From Burkholderiales bacterium PBB2 (GTDB lineage Bacteria > Pseudomonadota > Gammaproteobacteria > Burkholderiales > Burkholderiaceae_C), in NCBI GenBank assembly GCA_002255955.1, contig NKIM01000016.1, forward strand, positions 1-64,000: DNA of 64,000 nt, written 5' to 3'. Both the position numbers and the translations under genes were made by a program. Of the stretch, positions 7,838 to 15,521 are shown one piece after another. The notes beneath the pieces were generated by a model. The model worked only from the letters and a program-made list of their open reading frames with translations. It searched no databases and was not told where the DNA came from. Every line of letters starts with the position of its first letter. Within the stretch, counting starts at the first letter, position 1.

Positions 7838-9988
7838 TCACAGGCTGGGCGGGGCAGCGGCTCCGCGTGCATCCCGCCAGGCCAGGAAGGACTCGAAGTC
7901 CATGGGACGGCCCAGCAGGAAGCCTTGCACCTGGTCACAACCGACGCGGCGCACCGCGTCCAGCTCGCCCTCGCGCTCGATGCCTTCGGCGGTCACCGTC
8001 AGACCCAGGCTGTGGCCCAGGCGGGCGATGGTTTCCAGCAGCTCGTAGCGCCGCGGTGAGAGGTCCACCTCGCGCACAAAAGAGCGGTCGATCTTGAGCT
8101 CATCCACCGGCAGGCGCTGCAGATAGGCCAGTGAAGAGTGGCCGGTGCCGAAGTCGTCGATCGACAGGCGCACGCCCAGGGTGCGCAGGCCGTGCAGCAG
8201 GGCCACCGGGTCGTCGCTGCTGTCCATCAGGCCGGTTTCGGTCAGCTCCAGGGTCAGGTGTTGCGGGTCGACGTCGTGCTGCTGCAGGCGCTCGCGCAGG
8301 AAGTCCAGCAGCTCGCCGTTCTGCAGATCCTGGGTGGAGATGTTGACGGCAATGTGCAGGCCGGCCATGCGTGGCTCGGCCAGCATGCGCAAGGCCTCGC
8401 CCAGCATCCAGCGCGTCAGCTGGCTGACCCGGCCGGTGCGCTCGGCAAAGGGGATGAACTCGCCCGGCGGCACCCAGCCGCGGGTCGGGTGCTTCCAGCG
8501 CACCAGGGCTTCAGCACCTTCCAGCTCGCCGCTGCCCAGGCGCAGCTTGGGCTGCAGATAGGCATGCAGCTGCTCGCCTTGCAGGGCCGCTTGCAGATCC
8601 GACGCCAGGGTCAGGTCTTGCTGACGGGCCTGCTCGGTGCCGCTGCTGTAGAAACGCAGCGCCGCCTTGGAGCGCTTGGATTCGAACAAGGCCTGCTCGG
8701 CCTGGCGCAGCAGAGACTCGGCCTCATGGCCATGCTCCGGGCAGAGCGCGGCGCCGCAAGAGATGGACAGATCCAGGCGTTGGCCTTGCCAGTCCAGCGG
8801 CTGCTCGATGGCGCGGCGCAGGCTCTCGGCCTGCTGCTGGGCGTCGGCGGCGTCGCGCACCTGCAGCAGGGCGGCAAAGGTGCCGCCGGCCAGGCGGGCC
8901 AGCGGGGCTTGCGCCCCCAGGGCTTCGGCCAGATGGCTGCTGGCGCGGCGGATCACCGCATCACCGGCATCGAAGCCGAGCAGGGCGTTGATGGTCTTGA
9001 GCCGGTCCAGATCCAGGCAGAGCAGGCAGGAGGCCAGGCCGCCCTGGTTGCGCCGCTGTTGCAGCTGCTCATTGGCCTCGACCAGAAAGCGCGCGCGCTG
9101 GGCCAGGCCAGTCATGGCATCGGTGTTGGCCAGGCGGCGCAGGCGCAGCTCGCGCTCGCCCACGGCGGCGGCCAGGGTGTTCAGCGCCTGGCCGACGCGA
9201 GTCACCTCGTCCTGGCCCTGCAGCTCGGCGCGCGCGCTGTAGTCACCGGCGGCCAGGCGCTGGGCTGCCTGTTCGGCATGACCCAGGGGCACGGTGATGG
9301 AGCGGCGCACCACGCCGTCCAGCGCCCCGCTGAGCGTCACCACCAGCACGCCGAGGATCAGCATCCATTGGCGGTCCTTGCGGATTTCGTCTTGCAGCTC
9401 GTGGGCATGGTCGGCCGTGTCTTCTTGCTGGATTTCCAGCAGGCGGTCGGCGGCGCGGGCCAGCTGATCCAGGGCTTGCTCGGTGTCCCGCGCCATCATC
9501 TCGCGCGCGGCGCGCATGTCCTCGGCCTCGATCAGGTCGACATTGCGGCCATAGGTGCTCCGGTACTGCGCCAGGGCTTCGCTCAAATCGGCATAGGCTT
9601 TCTGGCTGGGGGCGCCGTGCAGCTGTTGGCCGAGCAGGCCCAGATCCTGGTCGATCTGGCGGTTGGCGGCGTCGGCCTCTCGGTAAGCGGCAATGCGCTG
9701 CTCGCGCGGCGCGCTGATCAGCACGAGCAGCTTGCGCGAGGTCTTGTGGGCTTGCGCGCTGATGTCCTCGGACAGGTGCAGCAGGTTCAGGCGCTGGCTG
9801 GCCAGCTCGTTCAGGGCCACCGAGAGCTGGTTCATGCGTTCCAGCTGGCTCAGCCCGGCCAGGGTCAGCAGCAAGAGCACCAGCACGGAGCGCAGGGCCA
9901 GGCGGGTGCCGATGCGCAGGCGCGCCAGGGCTTGCAGGGGCGAAAAAAACATGGATGCAGGAAATCGAAGGGCTGGGGGATGGGACAT
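7838..9988 (-). CDS. Membrane cyclic-di-GMP phosphodiesterase (HAMP, degenerate GGDEF, EAL)
   Basis: A 716-residue signalling protein. Order of parts: transmembrane helix near 33-48, a periplasmic helical sensor of about 160 residues, a second helix near 210-227, HAMP, a GGDEF domain (about 290-440) and an EAL domain (about 455-705). The GGDEF signature is degraded to AGGTF, so cyclase activity is unlikely; it may still bind GTP and regulate. The EAL domain keeps the catalytic set: EALVRW, the asparagine of HIAVNIS, ELTETG, IDDFGTGHSS, ELKIDRSF, TAEGIE and QVQGFLLGRP. It should hydrolyse cyclic di-GMP. The start is the ATG at 9988, since the codon before it is TTG. Proximity to an EPS locus suggests, but does not prove, control of matrix production. 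Confidence 0.92.
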   Translation of the reverse strand: MSHPPALRFPASMFFSPLQALARLRIGTRLALRSVLVLLLLTLAGLSQLERMNQLSVALNELASQRLNLLHLSEDISAQAHKTSRKLLVLISAPREQRIAAYREADAANRQIDQDLGLLGQQLHGAPSQKAYADLSEALAQYRSTYGRNVDLIEAEDMRAAREMMARDTEQALDQLARAADRLLEIQQEDTADHAHELQDEIRKDRQWMLILGVLVVTLSGALDGVVRRSITVPLGHAEQAAQRLAAGDYSARAELQGQDEVTRVGQALNTLAAAVGERELRLRRLANTDAMTGLAQRARFLVEANEQLQQRRNQGGLASCLLCLDLDRLKTINALLGFDAGDAVIRRASSHLAEALGAQAPLARLAGGTFAALLQVRDAADAQQQAESLRRAIEQPLDWQGQRLDLSISCGAALCPEHGHEAESLLRQAEQALFESKRSKAALRFYSSGTEQARQQDLTLASDLQAALQGEQLHAYLQPKLRLGSGELEGAEALVRWKHPTRGWVPPGEFIPFAERTGRVSQLTRWMLGEALRMLAEPRMAGLHIAVNISTQDLQNGELLDFLRERLQQHDVDPQHLTLELTETGLMDSSDDPVALLHGLRTLGVRLSIDDFGTGHSSLAYLQRLPVDELKIDRSFVREVDLSPRRYELLETIARLGHSLGLTVTAEGIEREGELDAVRRVGCDQVQGFLLGRPMDFESFLAWRDARGAAAPPSL

Positions 9989-10140
9989 CAAAGCCTGGCG
10001 CGCCGCAGGCCCGGGAGAACACTCCTGAGGGCCGCTGGATTCACACGCCGCCTCAACACTTCATGGCTTCATGGGCTATCGGTCGCAAGCTCCAGAACTT
10101 TCGCTCTTCTTTCACTCCCGGGGCTGCCATTCGCACAGCC

Positions 10141-10156
10141 CGGTGCTGAAGCACCG
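10141..10156. repeat. Short perfect dyad between divergent genes
   Basis: CGGTGCT and AGCACCG flank a 2-bp centre, giving a 16-bp palindrome-like site halfway between the divergent EAL and oxidoreductase genes. It could be an operator half-site pair or a small hairpin. Confidence 0.4.
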
Positions 10157-10195
10157 TGTCTCCCTGGCACAAGCCCTGACAAGGATTCTGTTAAC

Positions 10196-10239
10196 TTGGT
10201 TCTAGACTGGTATTAAATTGGGTGTCGTTTGGTATTTTG
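10196..10239 (+). promoter_or_regulatory. Four tandem 11-bp units upstream of the FAD oxidoreductase
   Basis: YTGGK recurs at 10196, 10207, 10218 and 10229, exactly 11 bp apart, so the copies lie on one face of the helix. Units 2 and 4 share TGGTATT; units 1 and 3 are looser. The block is AT-rich, ends 20 bp before the start codon and lies just upstream of the ribosome-binding site GGGGGAGGG (10246-10254). It looks like a multi-site operator or promoter element. Confidence 0.45.
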
Positions 10240-10258
10240 TGACTCGGGGGAGGGCAAG

Positions 10259-11824
10259 ATGGATCGACGGCGTTTTCTGGCTCGCGGGGCGGCCTGGCCC
10301 GCGGCGGCGGTACTGGCTGGTGGGCTCGTCGGTTGTGGCGGCGGAGGAGGAGGGGGAGGCGCCAGCAGCGTGGTGGAGCCGGTGCCCGCGCCGCCGCCCG
10401 CACCTGGGCCCAGCCCGGATGCCGATTGGGATGCTTTGGCCGCGCAAGTGCAAGCCCAGGGGGCTGGGCAAGTCTTGCGCCCCGGCCATGCCAGTTACGA
10501 CACCCGGCGCCTGGTCGCCAACGCTCGCTATGACGCTCTGCGTCCGCTGGGCCTGCTGCGCTGCGCCAGTGCGGCCGATGTGGCGGCCGGTTTGGCCTTT
10601 GCCCGCCGCAAGGCCATGCCTCTGGCCCTGCGTGGCGGTGGCCACAGCTATCTGGGCGCCTCGACCGGGCCGGGCCTGGTGCTCGATGTCGGGCCGATGA
10701 ACGGGGTCACGCTGGAGGGCGAGGTGGCCGTCGTCGGCGCCGGCGCCACCTTGTCCGATGTGTACGAGGGCTTGATCAGGCAGGGGCGCTGCATCCCCTC
10801 GGGCAGCTGTTTGAGCGTGGGCATTGCTGGCATCACCCTCGGCGGTGGCTTCGGGGTGCTGGACCGGGCCTATGGTTTGAGCTGCGACGCCCTGATCGGC
10901 GCCACCGTGGTCAATGCCGAGGGGCAAGTTCTGATTTGCGATGCCGGCCGCAACAGCGATCTGTTCTGGGCCTTGCGGGGCGGCGGGGGTGGGCGCTTCG
11001 GTGTGCTGACCGAGCTGCGCTTTCAAACCCATGCCGTGGGGCCATTGCTGCAGTTCAGCGCAAGCTTCGGCTTGGACGATCTGGAGGCGGTGCTGGCTGC
11101 CTGGCAGCGCTGGCCCGAGCAGGGCTTGCCCGCTTCGGCCTGGTCGCAGCTGGCCCTGTCTCCGGGGGGCGGGCGGCTCTGGGGGCTGGCCCTGGGGGCG
11201 CACAGCGATCCCGCACAGTTCTCGCCGATCTGGCAGGCGCTGCTGGCGCGCATCAACCGGCCCGGCATGGTGCCGGCCGCTCTGCAGGCGCGCAGCTACC
11301 GGGATGTCTTGCTCGGCGACTGCGCCGGCCTGAGCCTGGCGCAATGCCATCTGCCGGCGCAGAACCCGGAGGGGCGCCTCGGTCGGGTGGCCATGGCGGC
11401 CAGCTCGGACTTTTACGACCAGGCCCTGTCGCCCGAGGGTCAGCGGGCCTTGGCCGACGCCTTGCGTGTGCGGCGCGGCCAGGGCTCGGGCGGGGTGATC
11501 CTGAATCTGATGGGCGGAGCCATCGGCCAGGTGCCGCTGCAGGCCACGGCATTTCCGCACCGCGCGGCCTTGTTCAGCGCCCAGTACGGGGTGGAGCTGC
11601 CACCTTTCGCCGGCGCCGCAGCGGTGGAGGAGGGGGCCAGCTGGACCCATGGCCTGCGCGAGCGGATGCGGCCCTGGAGCAGCGGCCGCGCTTATCTCAA
11701 TTACCCGGATGCCACTATCGCCGACCCGCTGCCGGCCTACCACGGCAGCCATCTGGCCCGCCTGCAGCAGATCAAGCAGGCGCAGGACCCCGGCGGCCTG
11801 TTCAAGACCGTGCAAGGGCTTTGA
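10259..11824 (+). CDS. Exported berberine-bridge-type FAD oxidoreductase, probable lipoprotein
   Basis: A 521-residue flavin oxidase of the PCMH / berberine bridge enzyme family. The N-terminus has a Tat-like RRRFLARG and a lipobox LVGC (cysteine 26) followed by eight glycines, so it is probably folded and cofactor-loaded in the cytoplasm, then exported. The FAD domain shows LRGGGHSYLG with histidine 129 and SGSCLSVG with cysteine 184, the two residues that bind FAD covalently in bicovalent members. The C-terminus has the family YLNYPDA segment. Substrate is unknown; sugars and secondary alcohols are typical. The ATG at 10259 follows a strong ribosome site; an upstream in-frame start at 10229 would spoil the signal peptide. 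Confidence 0.88.
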   Translation: MDRRRFLARGAAWPAAAVLAGGLVGCGGGGGGGGASSVVEPVPAPPPAPGPSPDADWDALAAQVQAQGAGQVLRPGHASYDTRRLVANARYDALRPLGLLRCASAADVAAGLAFARRKAMPLALRGGGHSYLGASTGPGLVLDVGPMNGVTLEGEVAVVGAGATLSDVYEGLIRQGRCIPSGSCLSVGIAGITLGGGFGVLDRAYGLSCDALIGATVVNAEGQVLICDAGRNSDLFWALRGGGGGRFGVLTELRFQTHAVGPLLQFSASFGLDDLEAVLAAWQRWPEQGLPASAWSQLALSPGGGRLWGLALGAHSDPAQFSPIWQALLARINRPGMVPAALQARSYRDVLLGDCAGLSLAQCHLPAQNPEGRLGRVAMAASSDFYDQALSPEGQRALADALRVRRGQGSGGVILNLMGGAIGQVPLQATAFPHRAALFSAQYGVELPPFAGAAAVEEGASWTHGLRERMRPWSSGRAYLNYPDATIADPLPAYHGSHLARLQQIKQAQDPGGLFKTVQGL

Positions 11825-11994
11825 TACCCAGGCGCGGCGCAGGGCGTCGCCGCGGGAGTGTTGGCAGGGGCGGGGCAAAGTTACACTGGGCGCCCCCTGT
11901 GGCGACCCAGGGCCGGGCTGGAGCGCGTTTGTTTGCGTTCGAGATTGCTTGTTTGCTTGCTTGCACCGGCCGGGCCGCCCCACCTCTGCTTTGA

Positions 11995-12450
11995 ATGGCA
12001 TCACCTGCAAACGTCACCATGGCCGGCCTCAGCCCCAAGACTCCCATCCCCACCGAGATCACCGTGCACCAGCAGTCCCGCGTGCTGGAGGTGGCGTTTT
12101 CGGATGGTGTGCGCTTTCGCATCCCGTTTGAGCTGATGCGGGTCTACAGCCCCTCGGCCGAGGTGCAAGGCCATGGCCCGGGCCAGGAGGTGCTGCAGAC
12201 CGGCAAGCGGGCGGTGCAGATCACCGGCCTGGAGCCGGTCGGCCACTACGCCGTGCGGCCGCAGTTTTCCGATGGCCATGACAGCGGCCTGTTCACCTGG
12301 GACTATCTGTACCAGCTCGGCGAGCAGCAAACCCAGCTCTGGGCCGATTACGAAGCCCGCCTGGCCGCGGCCGGCCTGAGCCGCGATGCCGACATGGCCG
12401 CCCCGGCGCCAGCCGGCGGCCATGGCTGCGCCAGCCACACCCATCACTGA
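11995..12450 (+). CDS. DUF971 family protein
   Basis: A 151-residue protein whose core (about residues 20-110) is the DUF971 / gamma-butyrobetaine-hydroxylase N-terminal-like fold, with DGVRFRIPFELMRVYSPSAE and the conserved GHYAVRPQFSDGHDSGLFTW. These small proteins are associated with iron-sulfur metabolism in some organisms; a specific role here is not shown. The tail is histidine-rich (GHGCASHTHH) and could bind metal. It lies directly upstream of ubiE, the common arrangement in Burkholderiales. An internal ATG at 12019 is an alternative start. A promoter-like TTGGCA-N15-TACACT lies at 11861-11887. Confidence 0.88.
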   Translation: MASPANVTMAGLSPKTPIPTEITVHQQSRVLEVAFSDGVRFRIPFELMRVYSPSAEVQGHGPGQEVLQTGKRAVQITGLEPVGHYAVRPQFSDGHDSGLFTWDYLYQLGEQQTQLWADYEARLAAAGLSRDADMAAPAPAGGHGCASHTHH

Positions 12451-12518
12451 ACTGAAGCCTCGCCCCAAACCGGCCCACAGCGCTTCAGCCCACCCTTTTC
12501 CCGCGAGACCGACCCATC

Positions 12519-13250
12519 ATGAGCAGCACCCATTTCGGCTACCAGACCGTTGACGAGCGCGAAAAAGCCAGCCGTGTGCGCGGCGTGTTCGACTCGGTGG
12601 CATCCAAGTACGACGTCATGAACGATTTGATGTCCATGGGCATGCACCGCGCCTGGAAGGCCTACACCGTGGCCGTGGCCAACCTCAAGGCCGGCGATCG
12701 GGTGCTGGACATTGCCGGTGGCACCGGTGATCTGTCCCGTGCCTTTGGCAAGAAGGTGGGTGAAACCGGCATGGTGGTGCACACCGACATCAACGAGGCC
12801 ATGCTGCGCCAGGGCCGCAACCGCCTGCTCGATGAAGGCCTGATCCTGCCGACCAATCTGTGTGACGCGGAAAAGCTGCCTTACAAGGCTGGCAGTTTCG
12901 ATCTGGTCAGCGTGGCGTTCGGCCTGCGCAATATGACCCACAAGGATGTGGCCCTGGCCGAGATGTGTCGGGTGCTGCGCCCAGGCGGCCGCCTGCTGGT
13001 GCTGGAGTTTTCCAAGGTGGCCGCGCCGCTGCAGAAGCCCTACGACTGGTACTCCTTCAAGATCCTGCCCAAGCTGGGCCAGATGATCGCCGGCGATGCC
13101 GAGAGCTACCGCTACCTGGCCGAGTCCATCCGCATGCACCCGGGTCAGCAGGAGCTCAAGGCCATGATGAAGACGGCTGGCTTCGGCCACGTCGATGTGC
13201 ACAACCTGAGCGCCGGGGTGGTGGCGCTGCACGCCGGTATCAAGTGCTGA
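12519..13250 (+). CDS. ubiE: Ubiquinone/menaquinone C-methyltransferase UbiE
   Basis: SAM-dependent methyltransferase that C-methylates the benzoquinol ring in ubiquinone synthesis. The 243-residue product opens with the family N-terminus ([15 protein letters not shown]), has the SAM-binding motif [10 protein letters not shown] near 65, the acidic HTDINEAML and the ubiE signatures [17 protein letters not shown] and [12 protein letters not shown]. It lies 68 bp after the DUF971 gene. Its normal partners ubiJ and ubiB are about 36.7 kb downstream, on the far side of the EPS locus. Confidence 0.97.
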   Translation: MSSTHFGYQTVDEREKASRVRGVFDSVASKYDVMNDLMSMGMHRAWKAYTVAVANLKAGDRVLDIAGGTGDLSRAFGKKVGETGMVVHTDINEAMLRQGRNRLLDEGLILPTNLCDAEKLPYKAGSFDLVSVAFGLRNMTHKDVALAEMCRVLRPGGRLLVLEFSKVAAPLQKPYDWYSFKILPKLGQMIAGDAESYRYLAESIRMHPGQQELKAMMKTAGFGHVDVHNLSAGVVALHAGIKC

Positions 13251-13590
13251 TCTGACGCGGCTCTGAAAACCCGCAGGTATTGCCTTGTTGTGCGATCAGC
13301 GCCCCGCGGCGCGGATTGTCATAAACCGAAATGAAACAGTGCGGCCGGCTGGATGACAGCTGCGCGAGGGTATTCCCTTGGCCGCCGATTCAATCTTGTG
13401 CATGGCCCCGAAATACCGCGGGTAAACCGTGAGGGGCGCCCCCTTGATTGCCGGTTTCCCGGGGGGTGAATTGTCATTTTCCAAAGTTACACTCGCTCGT
13501 CCCAGCGTGGGCGAGGTAGCTTGCTGCGCTGCAGCATCAGTTTTGGGGCCCCGGCTCGGGGCACCGCGCTAGAAGAGAGAAAGACAAGCC
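13251..13590 (+). promoter_or_regulatory. 340-bp leader region of the eps gene cluster
   Basis: No convincing open frame was seen. The stretch holds an 8-bp direct repeat ATTGTCAT (about 13315 and 13470), a GC palindrome GGGGCGCCCC near 13435, a 6-bp stem TGCTGC/GCAGCA near 13523, and CAAAGTTACACT at 13482-13493, the same 12-mer that occurs upstream of the DUF971 gene (11876-11887). It probably carries the promoter of epsD; no clean -35/-10 pair or sigma-54 site could be read. A purine-rich ribosome site (AGAAGAGAGAAAG) precedes epsD. Confidence 0.5.
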
Positions 13591-14604
13591 ATGTACCTGA
13601 CGAATCAAGAGAACGCTTCCGCTTTCAAGGGCCTGCGAGTGGCCGCGGTGGCCGCCGCTGTGGTGGCCGTGATGCTGAGCGGTTGCGGTGACGACAAGAA
13701 GTCGGACAAGGCCTCGCAAACGGCTGCCAAGGTGAACAAGGAAGAGATCACCGTTCACCAGATCAACTTCGTGCTGCAACGCCAACAAGGCCTCAAGCCC
13801 GAGCAGGCCGAAGCGGCCAGCAAGCAGGTGCTGGAGCGTCTGATCGAGCAAGAACTGGCCGTGCAAAAGGCCCAGGAACTGAAGCTGGACCGTGACCCGC
13901 GCGTGGTGCAACAGATCGAAGCTGCCAAGCGCGAAATCATCGCCCGCTCCTACGTCGAGCGCATCGGTGAATCGGTGGCAAAACCGACCAGCGAAGAAGT
14001 CAGCAAGTATTACAACGAGAAACCCGCGCTGTTCAAAGACCGCCGTATTTACAGCCTGCAGGAATTGGCGATTGAAGCCAAACCCGAGCAATTTGGTCAG
14101 CTGCGCCAGAAACTCGAAAGCGCCAAGAATATTGGCGAGTTTGCCGAGTTTCTGAAATCCAATGATTTCCGCTTCACCGCCAACCAGGCGGTGCGTGCTG
14201 CCGAACAGCTGCCGCTCAACGGCCTGGAGTCGATCGCCCGCATGAAGGACGGCGACTCGGCCGTCACCCAGACCGCCAACGGCATCACCGTGCTCTTCCT
14301 GGTGGGCTCGCGCAGCCAGCCGGTGGATGAGACCCGCGCCCGCCCGGCCATCGAAGCCTTCCTGGTCAACCAGCGCAAGGCTGAGTTGGTGCAGAAAGAC
14401 CTGAAGGGCCTGCGCGAAGCCGCCAAGATCGACTATGTCGGCAAGTTCGCCGAAGGTGCACCGGGTGCCAAGGGCGCCGCATCGGCTCCGGCTGCGGCGG
14501 CCACCCCGGCGCCGACCGCAGCCCCAGTGGCGGCTGACCCCGCGGCACCGGCTGCCAGCGGCCTGAACGCCGCCGACATTTCCAAGGGCATGGGTCTCAA
14601 GTGA
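13591..14604 (+). CDS. epsD: EpsD-family peptidyl-prolyl cis-trans isomerase lipoprotein
   Basis: A 337-residue periplasmic lipoprotein with lipobox MLSGC (cysteine 32). The body resembles the SurA/PpiC chaperone type: a helical N-domain (KVNKEEITVHQINFVLQRQQ) and a rotamase-like region around ALFKDRRIYSLQELAIEAKP. EpsD proteins accompany exosortase-B type EPS loci and are needed for EPS in Methylobacillus; the precise step is not known, and helping the outer-membrane exporter to fold is a reasonable guess. The C-terminal 60 residues are alanine/proline-rich. The stop overlaps the GTG start of epsE. Confidence 0.87.
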   Translation: MYLTNQENASAFKGLRVAAVAAAVVAVMLSGCGDDKKSDKASQTAAKVNKEEITVHQINFVLQRQQGLKPEQAEAASKQVLERLIEQELAVQKAQELKLDRDPRVVQQIEAAKREIIARSYVERIGESVAKPTSEEVSKYYNEKPALFKDRRIYSLQELAIEAKPEQFGQLRQKLESAKNIGEFAEFLKSNDFRFTANQAVRAAEQLPLNGLESIARMKDGDSAVTQTANGITVLFLVGSRSQPVDETRARPAIEAFLVNQRKAELVQKDLKGLREAAKIDYVGKFAEGAPGAKGAASAPAAAATPAPTAAPVAADPAAPAASGLNAADISKGMGLK

Positions 14605-15503
14605 GCTTCAACATGACGTCGTCTTTCCTGACCTTTGCCCCTTCGCGCCCGGCCCGCCTGGCCGCGGCGGCCTTGGCGATGTGGGGCGCCCTGTCGGTGG
14701 CCTCGACCGCACAGGCGCACACCCCGGCAGTGGCTGCGGCTGCGGCCGTGGCGGGTGCCAACGCACCGAGCGCGCCGCTTGAATATCGCCTGGGTTCGGG
14801 CGATGTGCTGCGCATCACTGTGTACCAGAATCAAGACCTGACCCTGGAAACCCGGGTGTCGGAAAGCGGCGTCATTTCCTTCCCCTTGCTGGGCAATATC
14901 CGTATTGGTGGCCTCAGCGCCACGCAGGCCGAGAAGCTGATCAGCGACGGTTTGCGCGATGGCAACTTCGTCAAGAACCCGCAAGTCACCGTCGTCGTGC
15001 TGCAGGTCAAGGGCAACCAGGCCAGCGTGCTGGGCCAGGTCAACCGCCCCGGCCGCTACCCGATCGAAACCGCCGACATGCGCCTGACCGATCTGCTGGC
15101 CAATGCCGGCGGCATCGCCGTCACCGGCGCCGAAGTGCTGGTACTCAGCGGCACCCGCAACGGCCAGCCCTACCGCCTGGAAATCGACCTGCCCGGCATC
15201 TTCACGCCCGGCGGCCGTGAGCAGGATGTGCTGATACAGAACGGCGACGTCATCTGGGTCGAGCGCGCCCCCATGGTCTACATCTACGGCGAAGTGCAGC
15301 GCCCCGGCCCCATGCGCCTGGAACGCGGCATGACCCTGATGCAATCGCTCGCCACCGGCGGCGGCATCACCCAGCGCGGCACCGAAAAAGGCATCCGCGT
15401 GCACCGCAAGAATGCCGAAGGCAAGGTCGAAGTCTTGCAGCTCCCGATGGACGAGGGCTTGAAGGACGGGGATGTTGTGTACGTCAAAGAGAGCCTGTTT
15501 TGA
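14601..15503 (+). CDS. epsE: Polysaccharide export protein, Wza/EpsE family
   Basis: Outer-membrane/periplasmic export channel component. The 300-residue product has a signal peptide ending AQA (residue 39), a Poly_export domain starting YRLGSGDVLRITVYQNQDL and two SLBB segments (QVNRPGRYPIETADMRLTD and GEVQRPGPMRLERGMTL). Unlike E. coli Wza it has no lipobox cysteine at the signal cleavage site. It starts with GTG inside the epsD stop (GTGA), so translation is coupled. It should work with EpsF and EpsG to carry polymer through the periplasm. Confidence 0.92.
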   Translation: MSFNMTSSFLTFAPSRPARLAAAALAMWGALSVASTAQAHTPAVAAAAAVAGANAPSAPLEYRLGSGDVLRITVYQNQDLTLETRVSESGVISFPLLGNIRIGGLSATQAEKLISDGLRDGNFVKNPQVTVVVLQVKGNQASVLGQVNRPGRYPIETADMRLTDLLANAGGIAVTGAEVLVLSGTRNGQPYRLEIDLPGIFTPGGREQDVLIQNGDVIWVERAPMVYIYGEVQRPGPMRLERGMTLMQSLATGGGITQRGTEKGIRVHRKNAEGKVEVLQLPMDEGLKDGDVVYVKESLF

Positions 15504-15521
15504 ACTGAGAACGAGAACAAC

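Noticed and set aside
8138-10216. 692-residue open frame on the plus strand
   Set aside because: It lies fully antisense to the EAL phosphodiesterase, whose domains are clear. High GC makes long open shadows.
13466-13495. TTGTCA and TACACT as a sigma-70 pair before epsD
   Set aside because: The spacer is only 12 bp, too short for a promoter.
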